Below, one piece after another: positions 1 to 7,513 of a stretch of 64,000 nucleotides of DNA (the first letter of the stretch is position 1; each line of letters begins with the position of its first letter). The notes beneath the pieces are model-generated. The model was not told the origin of the DNA, searched no databases, and saw only the letters and a list, made by a program, of their open reading frames with translations. The position numbers were made by a program, and so were the translations under genes. Origin of the DNA: Ancylobacter rudongensis (GTDB taxonomy: Bacteria > Pseudomonadota > Alphaproteobacteria > Rhizobiales > Xanthobacteraceae); NCBI RefSeq assembly GCF_900100155.1, contig NZ_FMTP01000010.1, forward strand, positions 1 to 64,000, given 5' to 3'.

Positions 1-2
1 CA

Positions 3-128
3 CGCGCGGAGGCGGCTCAGCGCATCGTCGAGGAAATGGACTCAGCGATCGCCTGGGCCCGGGAATCTCGCCGCAAGGCCATGCGTGTCCTGCGGCGGGA
101 ACGCGCAAAAGGACACGCCAATGACTGA
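3..128 (+). CDS. 3' end of an unknown gene (partial)
   Basis: An open frame enters from the left edge and stops at TGA 126-128, giving 41 visible residues. They are rich in Arg, Glu and Ala and end in KGHAND; they look helical. The stop overlaps the ATG of the next gene (ATGACTGA), the same translational coupling seen through this operon. No function can be assigned without the upstream part. Confidence 0.6.
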   Translation, partial: RAEAAQRIVEEMDSAIAWARESRRKAMRVLRRERAKGHAND

Positions 129-441
129 ACAGCACGGTCTGCTCCTGCTGACGCTCCTCGCCGCGCATTGGATCTGTGACTACCCACTGCAGGGCGAGTT
201 CCTGGCGCGCGCCAAGGCCGAGGGTCCGCTGCGCGTCTATCACCTGATCGCACACGCTGGCATTCACGCCGGCGCCGTCGCTCTGATCACCGGATCGCTG
301 GCCCTCAGTCTGATGGAGCTGGTTCTTCACACCATGATCGACCAGCTGAAAATCGCCGGCCGCTATTCGTTCGCCCGCGACCAGTTCATGCACATCATCT
401 GCAAGGTCATCTATGTGGCGATTCTGGCGGCCGCGCCATGA
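121..441 (+). CDS. DUF3307-family membrane protein
   Basis: Protein of 106 aa starting at the ATG that overlaps the preceding stop. It has the DUF3307 hallmark near the N-terminus (AHWICDYPLQGEFLARAK, residues about 15-32) followed by hydrophobic segments around the HLIAHAGIHAGAVALI stretch and near the C-terminus. DUF3307 proteins are small multipass membrane proteins found in bacteria and phages; their role is unknown. The next gene starts within its stop (ATGA). The family call is by motif recognition; no function is inferred. Confidence 0.8.
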   Translation: MTEQHGLLLLTLLAAHWICDYPLQGEFLARAKAEGPLRVYHLIAHAGIHAGAVALITGSLALSLMELVLHTMIDQLKIAGRYSFARDQFMHIICKVIYVAILAAAP

Positions 442-656
442 ACGCCTATTACGTCCTGAACGGCCACACCCTCGGCTACATTAACCCCGCCCAGCCGAAC
501 GTCTTTGGCATCCTGCACGCATCCGTGCTGCGCGGCAGCACCTTCGGCCGGCTCGACTGGTTCACCATCACGGCGCCAGGTGTCGACCGTCTGGAGCCCG
601 CAACCCTCGCGGACTTCGACGCCTTCCGCGTCTGCCCGAAAGGGCACCTCTCCTGA
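438..656 (+). CDS. small conserved-type phage protein, unknown
   Basis: Protein of 72 aa, ATG overlapping the preceding TGA. It begins MNAYYVLNGHTLGYI and has a compact mixed alpha/beta look with GVLRGS-like and DFDAFRV segments, reminiscent of small phage proteins of about 70 aa carried in accessory operons. No catalytic motif, signal peptide or membrane segment is visible. Function unknown. Confidence 0.7.
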   Translation: MNAYYVLNGHTLGYINPAQPNVFGILHASVLRGSTFGRLDWFTITAPGVDRLEPATLADFDAFRVCPKGHLS

Positions 657-719
657 GCACACCTGCGTAGCCGTTGCTTTTCCCTGTCGAGCTCCAACTC
701 AGATCGCTATATCGTCTTC

Positions 720-737
720 TGAGTGAGCACATACTTA
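720..737 (+). promoter_or_regulatory. site A operator-like palindrome
   Basis: TGAGTGAGCACATACTTA, 17 of 18 matches to the consensus of the dispersed site A family. It ends 14 nt before the ATG at 752 and lies in the only gap of this part of the operon, so it probably controls the gene group starting at 752. Confidence 0.75.
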
Positions 738-751
738 GCGAGCGCACAGTG

Positions 752-979
752 ATGGATGAGCCTCCCTGCAAGATCGGCGACGAGATCGTGCTCGTCTTCA
801 TGGGCAACGATCCGTGCCCGATTCCGCCCGGCACCCGCGGAAGGGTGCGGAGCGTCAACAAGCTCCTCTTCTGTCAGAGCGACCGCTACCAGATCATGGT
901 CGACTGGCAGATCGAGCGCAGCCTGATGCTGGTGTGGCCGGCCGACCAATTCCGGGTGGTGCCACATGCCGCTTCGTGA
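752..979 (+). CDS. unknown phage protein
   Basis: Protein of 75 aa. The ATG at 752 is preferred over an in-frame TTG at 674 because the site A palindrome (720-737) would otherwise be inside the gene. The sequence has KIGDEIVLVFMGND and GTRGRVRSVNKLLF segments suggesting a small beta-barrel (SH3/KOW-like) fold; that is only an impression. It overlaps the next gene by 14 bp. Confidence 0.6.
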   Translation: MDEPPCKIGDEIVLVFMGNDPCPIPPGTRGRVRSVNKLLFCQSDRYQIMVDWQIERSLMLVWPADQFRVVPHAAS

Positions 980-1202
980 GCGACTGATCCGGTTTCTCAA
1001 CTGGTGGAATGGCTGGCGCCTCGACCTCGACGATTGGTGGGTTCGGGCCCGGCGCGAGAGTGACCCGTCCAATCTGCCGTCGAGCATCGGCTTCCTGGAA
1101 GAGGCTTGCATCGTCGTGCGGACGCCCGAGCAGGCCCGCGAGGTGGACACCGGCGCGATCGCTGAGCGCGAGGAAGTCTATTACGAGCCGCGGGAGTTGT
1201 GA
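966..1202 (+). CDS. unknown phage protein
   Basis: Protein of 78 aa with a Trp- and Arg-rich amphipathic N-terminus (RLIRFLNWWNGWRLDLDDWW) and an acidic C-terminal half. The N-terminal part could lie on a membrane surface. It overlaps the upstream gene and is followed after one nucleotide by the next ATG, so it is translated as part of the operon. No family recognised. Confidence 0.6.
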   Translation: MPLRERLIRFLNWWNGWRLDLDDWWVRARRESDPSNLPSSIGFLEEACIVVRTPEQAREVDTGAIAEREEVYYEPREL

Positions 1203-1203
1203 C

Positions 1204-1470
1204 ATGGCATTCGACAAAGAGCCTCGCACTGGCTTTGACGGCGGCGCTGCGATAGCGGCGGTCTGCCTGCTCGCGATCGGCGCATTCTTCTACAGCGCTG
1301 CTGATTTTGGCGAGCGGGAGGCAAGATACGCCGAGCAGCAGCGCCAGAAGGAAGCCATCTGCGGACGGATCGGCGCTGAATATGTGGAGCAGCGCAAGGG
1401 TATGCCGCTCTGTGTGTTGGCCGACGGTCAAGTGTTCCTCTTTCGATCTGTTAAGGAGCGATTCCAATGA
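1204..1470 (+). CDS. single-pass membrane protein, unknown
   Basis: Protein of 88 aa beginning MAFDKEPRTGFDGG, followed by one clear transmembrane helix (AAIAAVCLLAIGAFFYSAA, about residues 16-34) and a Glu/Arg/Gln-rich soluble tail. ATG 1204 follows the previous stop directly. Likely an inner-membrane-anchored small phage protein. Role unknown. Confidence 0.6.
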   Translation: MAFDKEPRTGFDGGAAIAAVCLLAIGAFFYSAADFGEREARYAEQQRQKEAICGRIGAEYVEQRKGMPLCVLADGQVFLFRSVKERFQ

Positions 1471-1892
1471 TCTCCAAGCACTTCGTCGAGTTCCACTCGC
1501 CGGGCACGTTCCTCAGTGAGGTCTCCACCCGCGAGGTCGAGTCCTGGAACGTCGAGCTTGCCCTCGAGATGGCGAAGACGATCAAGGAGGGGCACGGCGC
1601 CGTGCCCTATGGCTTCTGCTTCACGACCCGCTCGCGTGGCGACAAGGATCTCGACAGCTCGGAGTCGGCGCGCAGCCATTTCCACTACCTCGGCGGCACC
1701 GTGCGGACCTATGAGCAGGTCGTGGCAGACGATCTGCCCGATGAGAAGGACCTTCGCGCCTACATGAAGCGCCGCGAGATCGACCGGATCATCGTGAACA
1801 CCAACTCCTGGAAGACCACCCGGCCGCTGGAGCCTGATGATGTGGTGCTGGAGTGGCCGCCGGCACCCGTCGAGAAACCTTCAGCCGCCTGA
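1467..1892 (+). CDS. conserved phage protein, unknown (about 140 aa family)
   Basis: Protein of 141 aa, start overlapping the previous stop (ATGA). It carries segments I associate with a small family of phage proteins: HFVEFHSPGTFLSE at the N-terminus, YGFCFTTRSRG in the middle, and NTNSWKTTRPL plus DDVVLEWPP at the end. No enzymatic motif is evident. It is the last gene before a site A palindrome and a 61-bp gap. Confidence 0.75.
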   Translation: MISKHFVEFHSPGTFLSEVSTREVESWNVELALEMAKTIKEGHGAVPYGFCFTTRSRGDKDLDSSESARSHFHYLGGTVRTYEQVVADDLPDEKDLRAYMKRREIDRIIVNTNSWKTTRPLEPDDVVLEWPPAPVEKPSAA

Positions 1893-1916
1893 ATCGATCC
1901 ATCGTGCTCGCTGTTA

Positions 1917-1934
1917 TAAGTGAGCAGTCACTTA
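1917..1934 (+). promoter_or_regulatory. site A operator-like palindrome
   Basis: TAAGTGAGCAGTCACTTA: two perfect 7-bp arms around a 4-bp centre, the most symmetric copy of the family. It lies 19 nt before the ATG at 1954, in the gap after 1892, and an identical copy occurs at 7367-7384. Confidence 0.8.
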
Positions 1935-1953
1935 CGAGACGAGAGCGCAGAGC

Positions 1954-2370
1954 ATGTGGATCAACCTGACAGACCAGGAGCGCGGGCTCATTAGCGTGTG
2001 TCTCAACGCACTCACGGTGCCCGAAGCCAAGGCGCTGATCGCGCGCCTCAACGAGCCGGCCGATCCCACGGACGGGACTTTCGTCGAGCGAGCGCGCGAG
2101 GACTACGAGTTCGGCTCGGATGGCGATGTGGACATTGACGATACGCCGGTCGTCTCGCGCAGCGAGAATGGCGCCTACGTCATGATGTGGGGCTGGGTGT
2201 CCAACGAGGACGCCGGCCTTGATGACGAGAGCGAGGACTTCTCGGTCGAGGCGCTGCAGGACGGCCGCTGGAAGTCGATCTTTCCCAAGCGCCTCTCCCA
2301 CCTCAATTCCGAACACGCGACCCATGCGGAAGCCTGGGCGCACATTCAGGAGCACGAAGACAATGAGTGA
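1954..2370 (+). CDS. unknown acidic protein
   Basis: Protein of 138 aa, strongly acidic (DYEFGSDGDVDIDDTPVVS region). It begins MWINLTDQERGLISVCLNAL, with no membrane segment. It is the first gene downstream of a site A palindrome, and its stop overlaps the ATG of the next gene. The middle (GAYVMMWGWVSNEDA) resembles small phage proteins of unknown role. Confidence 0.7.
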   Translation: MWINLTDQERGLISVCLNALTVPEAKALIARLNEPADPTDGTFVERAREDYEFGSDGDVDIDDTPVVSRSENGAYVMMWGWVSNEDAGLDDESEDFSVEALQDGRWKSIFPKRLSHLNSEHATHAEAWAHIQEHEDNE

Positions 2371-3082
2371 CCCGAAGGCGCCCGTGGCGCACCCCACCCT
2401 TCCCGGCTTCATCGAGATGGGCCACGTCGATGTGGACGCTGGCTCCATCTGGATCGGCGACGGCTGCTACGTGCTGAAGGACGCGGACGAAAAGCGCCCC
2501 ACGGACCTCGGCGAGGACTGGCACGGCATATGTGAGCGGTTCTTCGGCCGGAGCGGTTACCGGCATCAACAGATCGAGTGGAGCCGCTGGTCCGGCGCGC
2601 GAGAACGGGATCTTTTTGACAGCCCGGAGTGGAAAGCCTGGGTCGAGAAGTGGGGTTTGAGACATCCCGACACCCACAAGTCCGACACCATCTGCTACGC
2701 CGAGAAGCACGAGGCGATGCAGCGGCACTACGAGCGCTATTCCGCGGAGCATCCGTTCCAGCCGACGTCCGTCGACACCGGCTTCGCCCAGTTCAACCAC
2801 GATCTCGGTCATGCCGGCATGGGTGTGATGGTCTCGACCTTCTACGGCGACGGGACCTACCCCGTCTATGTCGAGTATGGCGAGGGCGGTCGCCCGCGGC
2901 GCGTGCTGATCGACTTCGATCCCGGCGCCGAGAATGAGCTGGTGCGCGGGTCGCCGGCGGACATCTTCCGGGTGCTCAGCAGCCATTATCCCGAGCTTGC
3001 TTCCGGCGATCGCAACATCGCGCCGATGTGCAGGAAGATCTCCGACATCGGCTTCCCCGATCTTTCCGCCGAGGCGGCGTAA
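2363..3082 (+). CDS. unknown phage protein
   Basis: Protein of 239 aa starting at ATG 2363 inside the end of the preceding gene (ATGAGTGA). The early motif VDVDAGSIWIGDGCYVL and the later STFYGDGTYPVYVEYG resemble a family of small beta-rich proteins with G-D-P/G-C-Y motifs found in phages and bacteria. The C-terminus is helical. A few extra residues are possible at the start. Function unknown; the nearest-family remark is an impression. Confidence 0.65.
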   Translation: MSDPKAPVAHPTLPGFIEMGHVDVDAGSIWIGDGCYVLKDADEKRPTDLGEDWHGICERFFGRSGYRHQQIEWSRWSGARERDLFDSPEWKAWVEKWGLRHPDTHKSDTICYAEKHEAMQRHYERYSAEHPFQPTSVDTGFAQFNHDLGHAGMGVMVSTFYGDGTYPVYVEYGEGGRPRRVLIDFDPGAENELVRGSPADIFRVLSSHYPELASGDRNIAPMCRKISDIGFPDLSAEAA

Positions 3083-3349
3083 GTGCAGCGCTTCCTACTC
3101 GCCGTCAGCCCATCCGGCCACTCGATGGTGCTGGGCCTCGAGGCCCGCACCAAAGCTGAGTGCGACCAGGTCATCCGATGGATGCACATCGCCCAGTTCC
3201 AGATGGACTACGTCATCGCGACCTATGACCGCGAGCACGATCACTTCGTCAGCGAAAGCGGACGTTCCTACCGGCCCGGCTCGTCGTTCTACACGGCGCA
3301 GGCTTGGGCCCGCTTCCAGCAATCACTCAGAGGAGAAAAGCATGCCTGA
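3083..3349 (+). CDS. unknown phage protein (GTG start)
   Basis: Protein of 88 aa. GTG 3083 follows the upstream TAA directly and is the only start giving a full-length frame. The sequence is mixed alpha/beta (QRFLLAVSPSGHSMVLGL, then YVIATYDREHDHFVSESG). It overlaps the next gene by 8 bp and contains that gene's Shine-Dalgarno sequence. Function unknown. Confidence 0.6.
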   Translation: MQRFLLAVSPSGHSMVLGLEARTKAECDQVIRWMHIAQFQMDYVIATYDREHDHFVSESGRSYRPGSSFYTAQAWARFQQSLRGEKHA

Positions 3350-3857
3350 CGTGAATTCGGTTGTCGCCGACAGCCTGGCCTCGATCCTGGCGATCAACAC
3401 CAAGATCGAACGCCTCAACGAAGAAGCCAAGACCGAGCGCCAGAAGGCCCTCGCTCCGTTCCTCGAGGCTCTGGCGAAGTCCGGCGAGGTCTCGGCGATC
3501 ATCGTCCGCGGCTACACGCCGGGCTTCAATGACGGCGAGCCCTGCGAGCACTCCGCGGACGTCTTCGTCAATATCGAGGAGATCTACGGAGAAGACCTGC
3601 AGGATACTGATGCCGGCGGCAACCTGCCGGAAGAGCTCTTCGAGGAACTCTCCTATGGCTCCGCCGACGCCAATCGGGAGCTGTGCACCAAGTTCGGCCA
3701 TGTCTACGACAAGCCGTCGGCGGAGATCATGAACGCCATCCGGACCCTGATCTTCGCGACCGCCGAGGAGGAGAACAGCACCAACTACTTCCTCTCTTAC
3801 GTGCTCAAGGACGGCAAGTTCGAGATCGCCTCGGGCGAATACGACTGCGGCTATTGA
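3342..3857 (+). CDS. unknown phage protein
   Basis: Protein of 171 aa; ATG 3342 is preceded by a strong AGAGGAG Shine-Dalgarno. The first third is a predicted coiled helix (INTKIERLNEEAKTERQKAL); the rest is acidic and mixed, with VIFVNIEEIYGE-type strands. No family recognised. Followed by a 21-bp gap. Confidence 0.7.
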   Translation: MPDVNSVVADSLASILAINTKIERLNEEAKTERQKALAPFLEALAKSGEVSAIIVRGYTPGFNDGEPCEHSADVFVNIEEIYGEDLQDTDAGGNLPEELFEELSYGSADANRELCTKFGHVYDKPSAEIMNAIRTLIFATAEEENSTNYFLSYVLKDGKFEIASGEYDCGY

Positions 3858-3878
3858 TCGAGCGCGGGTAGACGCACC

Positions 3879-4478
3879 ATGACCAAGATGATTTTCAACG
3901 CCCACAAGCCAGTCGTCACCCATTTGGGCGCCTTGCCTGCGATCGGTGACGACTGGCCGGTCGATGATTGGAAATATGCGGACGTGGAGTTCGTCTACCC
4001 GCGCACGACCGATCTTGTCCGGACGGTCATCGACCGTGCGCCGATCACGGGCAAGTTCAAGCGGGTCCTGATCGACGTGAAGGTGCAGGATCTCACACCC
4101 GAGTTCTGCTCCTGCATTCCCGGTTGGCATCTCGACGGCGCTTTTCCCAAGCCGGGTGCGCTGCCAGACCATCACCACCTGTTCGTGATGAACGGGCCGC
4201 TGACCGAGTTCATCGACGAGCCAGTGGCCTGCGAGGTGAGCTATCCCGTCGACATGCCGGCGATCCTGCGGCAGATCCCGCGGAATGTCCGGATCGGCAC
4301 CTGCGCGCCGAATGCCATCACGACCTTCACCAGCTACGACTTCCATCGTGGCGTCACGGCGAGCGCGCCAACGCGCCGCCTGCTTGTGCGGCTGACCGAG
4401 ACGAACACGGTCTTCGCAAGGAACACTCCGAAGGCGCCGAGCCAGGGCGCCCGGACACTCATTGGAGAGGCCGCATGA
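3879..4478 (+). CDS. unknown phage protein
   Basis: Protein of 199 aa with a beta-rich composition and a Cys/His cluster in its middle (EFCSCIPGWHLDG then PDHHHLFVMNG) that could coordinate a metal or a 2-oxoacid cofactor; this is speculative. The C-terminal part ends near TRRLLVRLTETNTVFA. Its stop overlaps the next ATG. No family identified. Confidence 0.65.
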   Translation: MTKMIFNAHKPVVTHLGALPAIGDDWPVDDWKYADVEFVYPRTTDLVRTVIDRAPITGKFKRVLIDVKVQDLTPEFCSCIPGWHLDGAFPKPGALPDHHHLFVMNGPLTEFIDEPVACEVSYPVDMPAILRQIPRNVRIGTCAPNAITTFTSYDFHRGVTASAPTRRLLVRLTETNTVFARNTPKAPSQGARTLIGEAA

Positions 4479-4699
4479 TTGGGGAGTCTCGCTCATCCAG
4501 GCGGCGCTTCTTCATTAGGTTCGCCTGGCAGGAAAAGGCCGGCGATCACTACAAGCTCCGCAAGTTCGCCGTCTGGCCCATCCTGTTCGAGACCGCGGCG
4601 GATGCCTGGGCCTTCCTCAGCAGTTTGCCGGACCCGTTCCGGAACCTGCACGGGCGGCGAAAGCTGTCCCTCACCGTGAGATCTGTGAAGCTGCCATGA
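4475..4699 (+). CDS. small basic protein, unknown
   Basis: Protein of 74 aa, basic (MIGESRSSRRRFFIRFAWQ) with aromatic residues throughout. It starts in the stop of the gene before (ATGA), and its own stop overlaps the HD-domain gene (ATGA at 4696). The tight coupling argues that it is translated, and the family is unknown. Confidence 0.55.
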   Translation: MIGESRSSRRRFFIRFAWQEKAGDHYKLRKFAVWPILFETAADAWAFLSSLPDPFRNLHGRRKLSLTVRSVKLP

Positions 4700-5148
4700 C
4701 CAAGATCTGCCAACCCGGCACCCTCGAGCGTGCCATCGTCATCGCGACCGAGGCGCATGCCGGTCAGACTGACAAGGCGGGCCAGCCTTACATCCTGCAT
4801 CCGCTACGGGTCATGACGAGCCTCGGCGTGAATGCTGGGCAGCCTTTGCGCATCGTGGCTGTGCTTCATGACGTGCTTGAGGACTGCGAAGCCTGGACGC
4901 CCAACCTGTTGCGCGCCGAGGGCTTTGACCCGCGGATCGTCGAGGCGGTCGAGGCGATCACCAAGCGCAAGCACGTCGAGACCTATGGCGAGTATATCCA
5001 GCGAGTTCGGGCTAACCCCCTCGCTCGCCTCGTGAAGATCGCCGACATCGAGGACAATCTGCATCCCGATCGCGCGTGGAGACTGAACCCTGATCAATGC
5101 TGGAAGTATGGACTCGCTATTGGCGAACTGCGCCGGCCCAACCTCTGA
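4696..5148 (+). CDS. HD-domain hydrolase, RelA/SpoT (MESH1)-like
   Basis: Protein of 150 aa consisting of one HD domain. Visible metal-site residues match the ppGpp-hydrolase subfamily: H21 (AHAGQ), H35 (LHPLR), H58-D59 (LHDVLED) and D117 (KIADIEDN). Family proteins hydrolyse (p)ppGpp or related nucleotides with Mn2+. There is no synthetase domain, so it may lower alarmone, or another pyrophosphorylated nucleotide, during infection. It sits 8 bp upstream of rtcB in the same operon, which suggests a shared stress-countering role. Family is firm; substrate is inference. Confidence 0.85.
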   Translation: MTKICQPGTLERAIVIATEAHAGQTDKAGQPYILHPLRVMTSLGVNAGQPLRIVAVLHDVLEDCEAWTPNLLRAEGFDPRIVEAVEAITKRKHVETYGEYIQRVRANPLARLVKIADIEDNLHPDRAWRLNPDQCWKYGLAIGELRRPNL

Positions 5149-5155
5149 GGAAAAC

Positions 5156-6595
5156 ATGATCAACGGAAACACCCTCATCGAGTGGGGCTTCGAGCCGGGC
5201 CCGCTCTTTGGCCAGATGCTGCGCGACGCCAAGGCCCTCGCCGAGATCGGGATGACCAACGAAATGATCCGCGAGGAGCTGCGCATGCGCACGCCGGCTC
5301 CCGTGCCCGAGATCGCCTATCGCACCAACTCCATCCCGTTCAACGTCTTCCTCGACGCTGAGAATGACGACGAGCGCGCCAACAAGGCCGCGGTCGAGGC
5401 GCACATGGACGTGCTGATGCGCGTGCCGACGATCAAGCACGGCGCAGTGATGCCCGACGCCTGCCCGTCCGGCAGCGCGCCCGGCACCATTCCCGTCGGT
5501 GGCGTCGTCGCCGCGGAGAACGCGATCCATCCGGGGTTTCACTCGGCCGACATCTGCTGCTCGATGGCGATCTCCGTCTTCAAGCGCGACATGCCCATCA
5601 GCACGGTGATGGACACGGCGATGAAGACCACCCATTTCGGGTTCGGGCTCAACCCGCACCATGACCGCAGCGAGCTGCCGCCGGCGCTCGTCGGTCTGGT
5701 CAACCAGTTCGCCGACAACCCCTTCCTGAAGGATCTCGAGCGCTATGCGGTCGACCTGTTGCTGACCCAGGGCGACGGCAACCACTTCCTCTATGTCGGC
5801 CATCTCAGGTCGACCGGGCAGCTGGCGCTCGTCACGCACCACGGCTCGCGCGGCCTGGGCGCCCAGCTCTACAAGCGCGGCATGGCCGCGGCGCAGAAGC
5901 ACACCGCGAAGGTCGCTCCGCGCGTTCCGCTGCACAATGCCTGGCTCGAGGCATTCTCGGAAAGCGGCCAGCACTATTGGAAGGCCCTGCAGATCGTGCG
6001 GGAGTGGACGCGGCTGAACCACTTCGCGCTGCACCGCCTGATGCAGCAGCGGCTCGGGAATGCCATCGTCCACCAGTTCTGGAACGAGCACAATTTCGTC
6101 TTCCAGAAGTCGGATGGGCTGTTCTATCACGCCAAGGGCGCGACGCCCGCCTACAAGGGCTTCAGCAGCGACGACAGCGGCCAGACGCTCATTCCGCTGA
6201 ACATGGCCGAACCGATCCTGATCGCCAGTCCCTGGCCGGTTATGCGGCCCACAGCGCTGGAATTCGCACCGCATGGTGCCGGCCGCAACCTTTCGCGCTC
6301 CGGCCATATGCGCAAGCTGGCCGAGGAGTTCGGCGCCGACTCCCGCGGGCTCTCGGCGCGCGACAAGCTCGCCGTCGCCATGCGTGAGGTCACGGCGCGC
6401 GGTGTGGACGCCCGCTTCTACTGCGGCCACATCGACCTGTCGGAGCTGCCCAGCGCCTACAAGAACGCCCAGGCGGTGCAGGCGCAGATCGAGAAGTATC
6501 GGCTGGCCCATATCGACGACATGGTGCTGCCGGGCGGCGCGATCATGGCCGGCGATATCCAGCCCACCTGGCGCAAGAAGAAGCCGGCGAAATAG
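5156..6595 (+). CDS. rtcB: RtcB-type RNA-splicing/repair ligase
   Basis: Protein of 479 aa joining RNA ends that carry 2',3'-cyclic phosphate or 3'-phosphate with 5'-OH ends, using GTP and Mn2+. All signature residues are visible: D132/C135 (HSADICC), H210 (GDGNH), H229 (THHGSRGLG), H312 (EHNF), and the guanylated-histidine motif HGAGR with H373. The length exceeds E. coli RtcB (408 aa). The N-terminal ~45 residues (GFEPGPLFGQML) are an added segment resembling RNA-binding tails of nucleotidyltransferases. Start ATG 5156 has GAGGA upstream; an in-frame ATG at 5108 lacks this. In phages RtcB plausibly repairs tRNAs cut by host anticodon nucleases (inference). Confidence 0.95.
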   Translation: MINGNTLIEWGFEPGPLFGQMLRDAKALAEIGMTNEMIREELRMRTPAPVPEIAYRTNSIPFNVFLDAENDDERANKAAVEAHMDVLMRVPTIKHGAVMPDACPSGSAPGTIPVGGVVAAENAIHPGFHSADICCSMAISVFKRDMPISTVMDTAMKTTHFGFGLNPHHDRSELPPALVGLVNQFADNPFLKDLERYAVDLLLTQGDGNHFLYVGHLRSTGQLALVTHHGSRGLGAQLYKRGMAAAQKHTAKVAPRVPLHNAWLEAFSESGQHYWKALQIVREWTRLNHFALHRLMQQRLGNAIVHQFWNEHNFVFQKSDGLFYHAKGATPAYKGFSSDDSGQTLIPLNMAEPILIASPWPVMRPTALEFAPHGAGRNLSRSGHMRKLAEEFGADSRGLSARDKLAVAMREVTARGVDARFYCGHIDLSELPSAYKNAQAVQAQIEKYRLAHIDDMVLPGGAIMAGDIQPTWRKKKPAK

Positions 6596-6681
6596 CCTGC
6601 GCTTTGGCGCATAGCGCCTCCCGAAATCCAATCTGAAATGCAGCATCTTGATAGTCGACGCTATCGAGACAGGAGAGCTCT

Positions 6682-7335
6682 ATGAGCTACACTTACGTCA
6701 TTGGCGATATTCACGGCCGCGCCGATCTCCTCACGCTCGCCCTGCGCAAGATCGCCGACCATGCCCAGGAGCCGGGCACCATCATTACGCTCGGCGACTA
6801 CACCGACCGCGGCCCGGACAGCAAAGGCGTGGTGACGCGCCTGATGGCTGGCGTCAGCGACGGCTGGAAGATGATCAACCTCATGGGCAACCACGAGCAG
6901 ATGGTCTTCTGGACCTACCGCGGGAAGACCAAGCCCGATTGGTGGATCGACAACGGCGGCGACGCGACGATCGCCTCCTATGGCGGATCCCGCGAGAACA
7001 TCCCGGTGGAGCACATCGAGTGGATGGAGCAGCTGCCGCTCTTCCACGAGGATGAGCACCGGGTCTATGTCCACGCCTGGGTGGATCCCCACCTGCCCCT
7101 CAAAGAGCAGTCGGATTCCAGCATGCTCTGGGTGCGCTATCGCACGCCCTGGGAAGGCGGTTGGAACGACAAACACGTCGTTCACGGCCACACGCCGGTG
7201 CGGGGCGGACCTGCCATCTTCGAGCATCGCACCAATCTCGACACCGGCGCATTCGCCAGCGGTCTCCTCGCCGTGGGTGTTTTCGATGACGCCAAGCCGG
7301 GCGGACCTGTTCTCATTTTCAACATGACCGCCTGA
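6682..7335 (+). CDS. PP2A/PrpA-like metallophosphatase
   Basis: Protein of 217 aa of the calcineurin-like serine/threonine phosphatase group, similar in size to lambda phosphatase (221 aa). Motifs in order: GDIHGR (8-13), GDYTDRG (38-44), GNHEQM (69-74) and HGHTPVRGG (about 168-176), i.e. the full two-metal site. ATG 6682 is preceded by AGGAG. Substrates could be phosphoproteins or RNA 2',3'-cyclic/3' phosphates. Its position after rtcB is compatible with RNA end processing, but this is inference. An imperfect palindrome and small gap (6596-6681) precede it. Confidence 0.92.
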   Translation: MSYTYVIGDIHGRADLLTLALRKIADHAQEPGTIITLGDYTDRGPDSKGVVTRLMAGVSDGWKMINLMGNHEQMVFWTYRGKTKPDWWIDNGGDATIASYGGSRENIPVEHIEWMEQLPLFHEDEHRVYVHAWVDPHLPLKEQSDSSMLWVRYRTPWEGGWNDKHVVHGHTPVRGGPAIFEHRTNLDTGAFASGLLAVGVFDDAKPGGPVLIFNMTA

Positions 7336-7366
7336 CGCCTGCGCGATCCCAGCACGCTCATCGTTA

Positions 7367-7384
7367 TAAGTGAGCAGTCACTTA
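7367..7384 (+). promoter_or_regulatory. site A operator-like palindrome
   Basis: TAAGTGAGCAGTCACTTA, identical to the copy at 1917-1934, centred 25 bp before the ATG at 7400. It controls the SPFH pair by position. Flanking ATCGTTATAAG before the site is also shared with 1917 in part. Confidence 0.8.
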
Positions 7385-7399
7385 TTAAATGAGAGCCCG

Positions 7400-7513
7400 A
7401 TGCAGTTCCTCGCCGCCATTGGCGCCCTCGTGGTCGCCACCCTCCTTCTGGCCGGCGCGATCAAGATCGCGTCCGAGCTGACCTTCAAGCCTGACAAGAA
7501 AGGGAAGAAATGA
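7400..7513 (+). CDS. small single-pass membrane protein
   Basis: A 37-aa gene starting at the first ATG after site A: MQFLAAIGALVVATLLLAGA then a basic tail ending KKGKK. It is one transmembrane helix with a positively charged end. Its stop overlaps the ATG of the SPFH gene (AATGA), so the two are coupled; a partner or regulator of the SPFH protein is likely. Confidence 0.65.
   Translation: MQFLAAIGALVVATLLLAGAIKIASELTFKPDKKGKK

Noticed and set aside
5117-6646. A 509-codon minus-strand frame opposite rtcB
   Set aside because: Plus strand is unambiguous RtcB with all catalytic residues.
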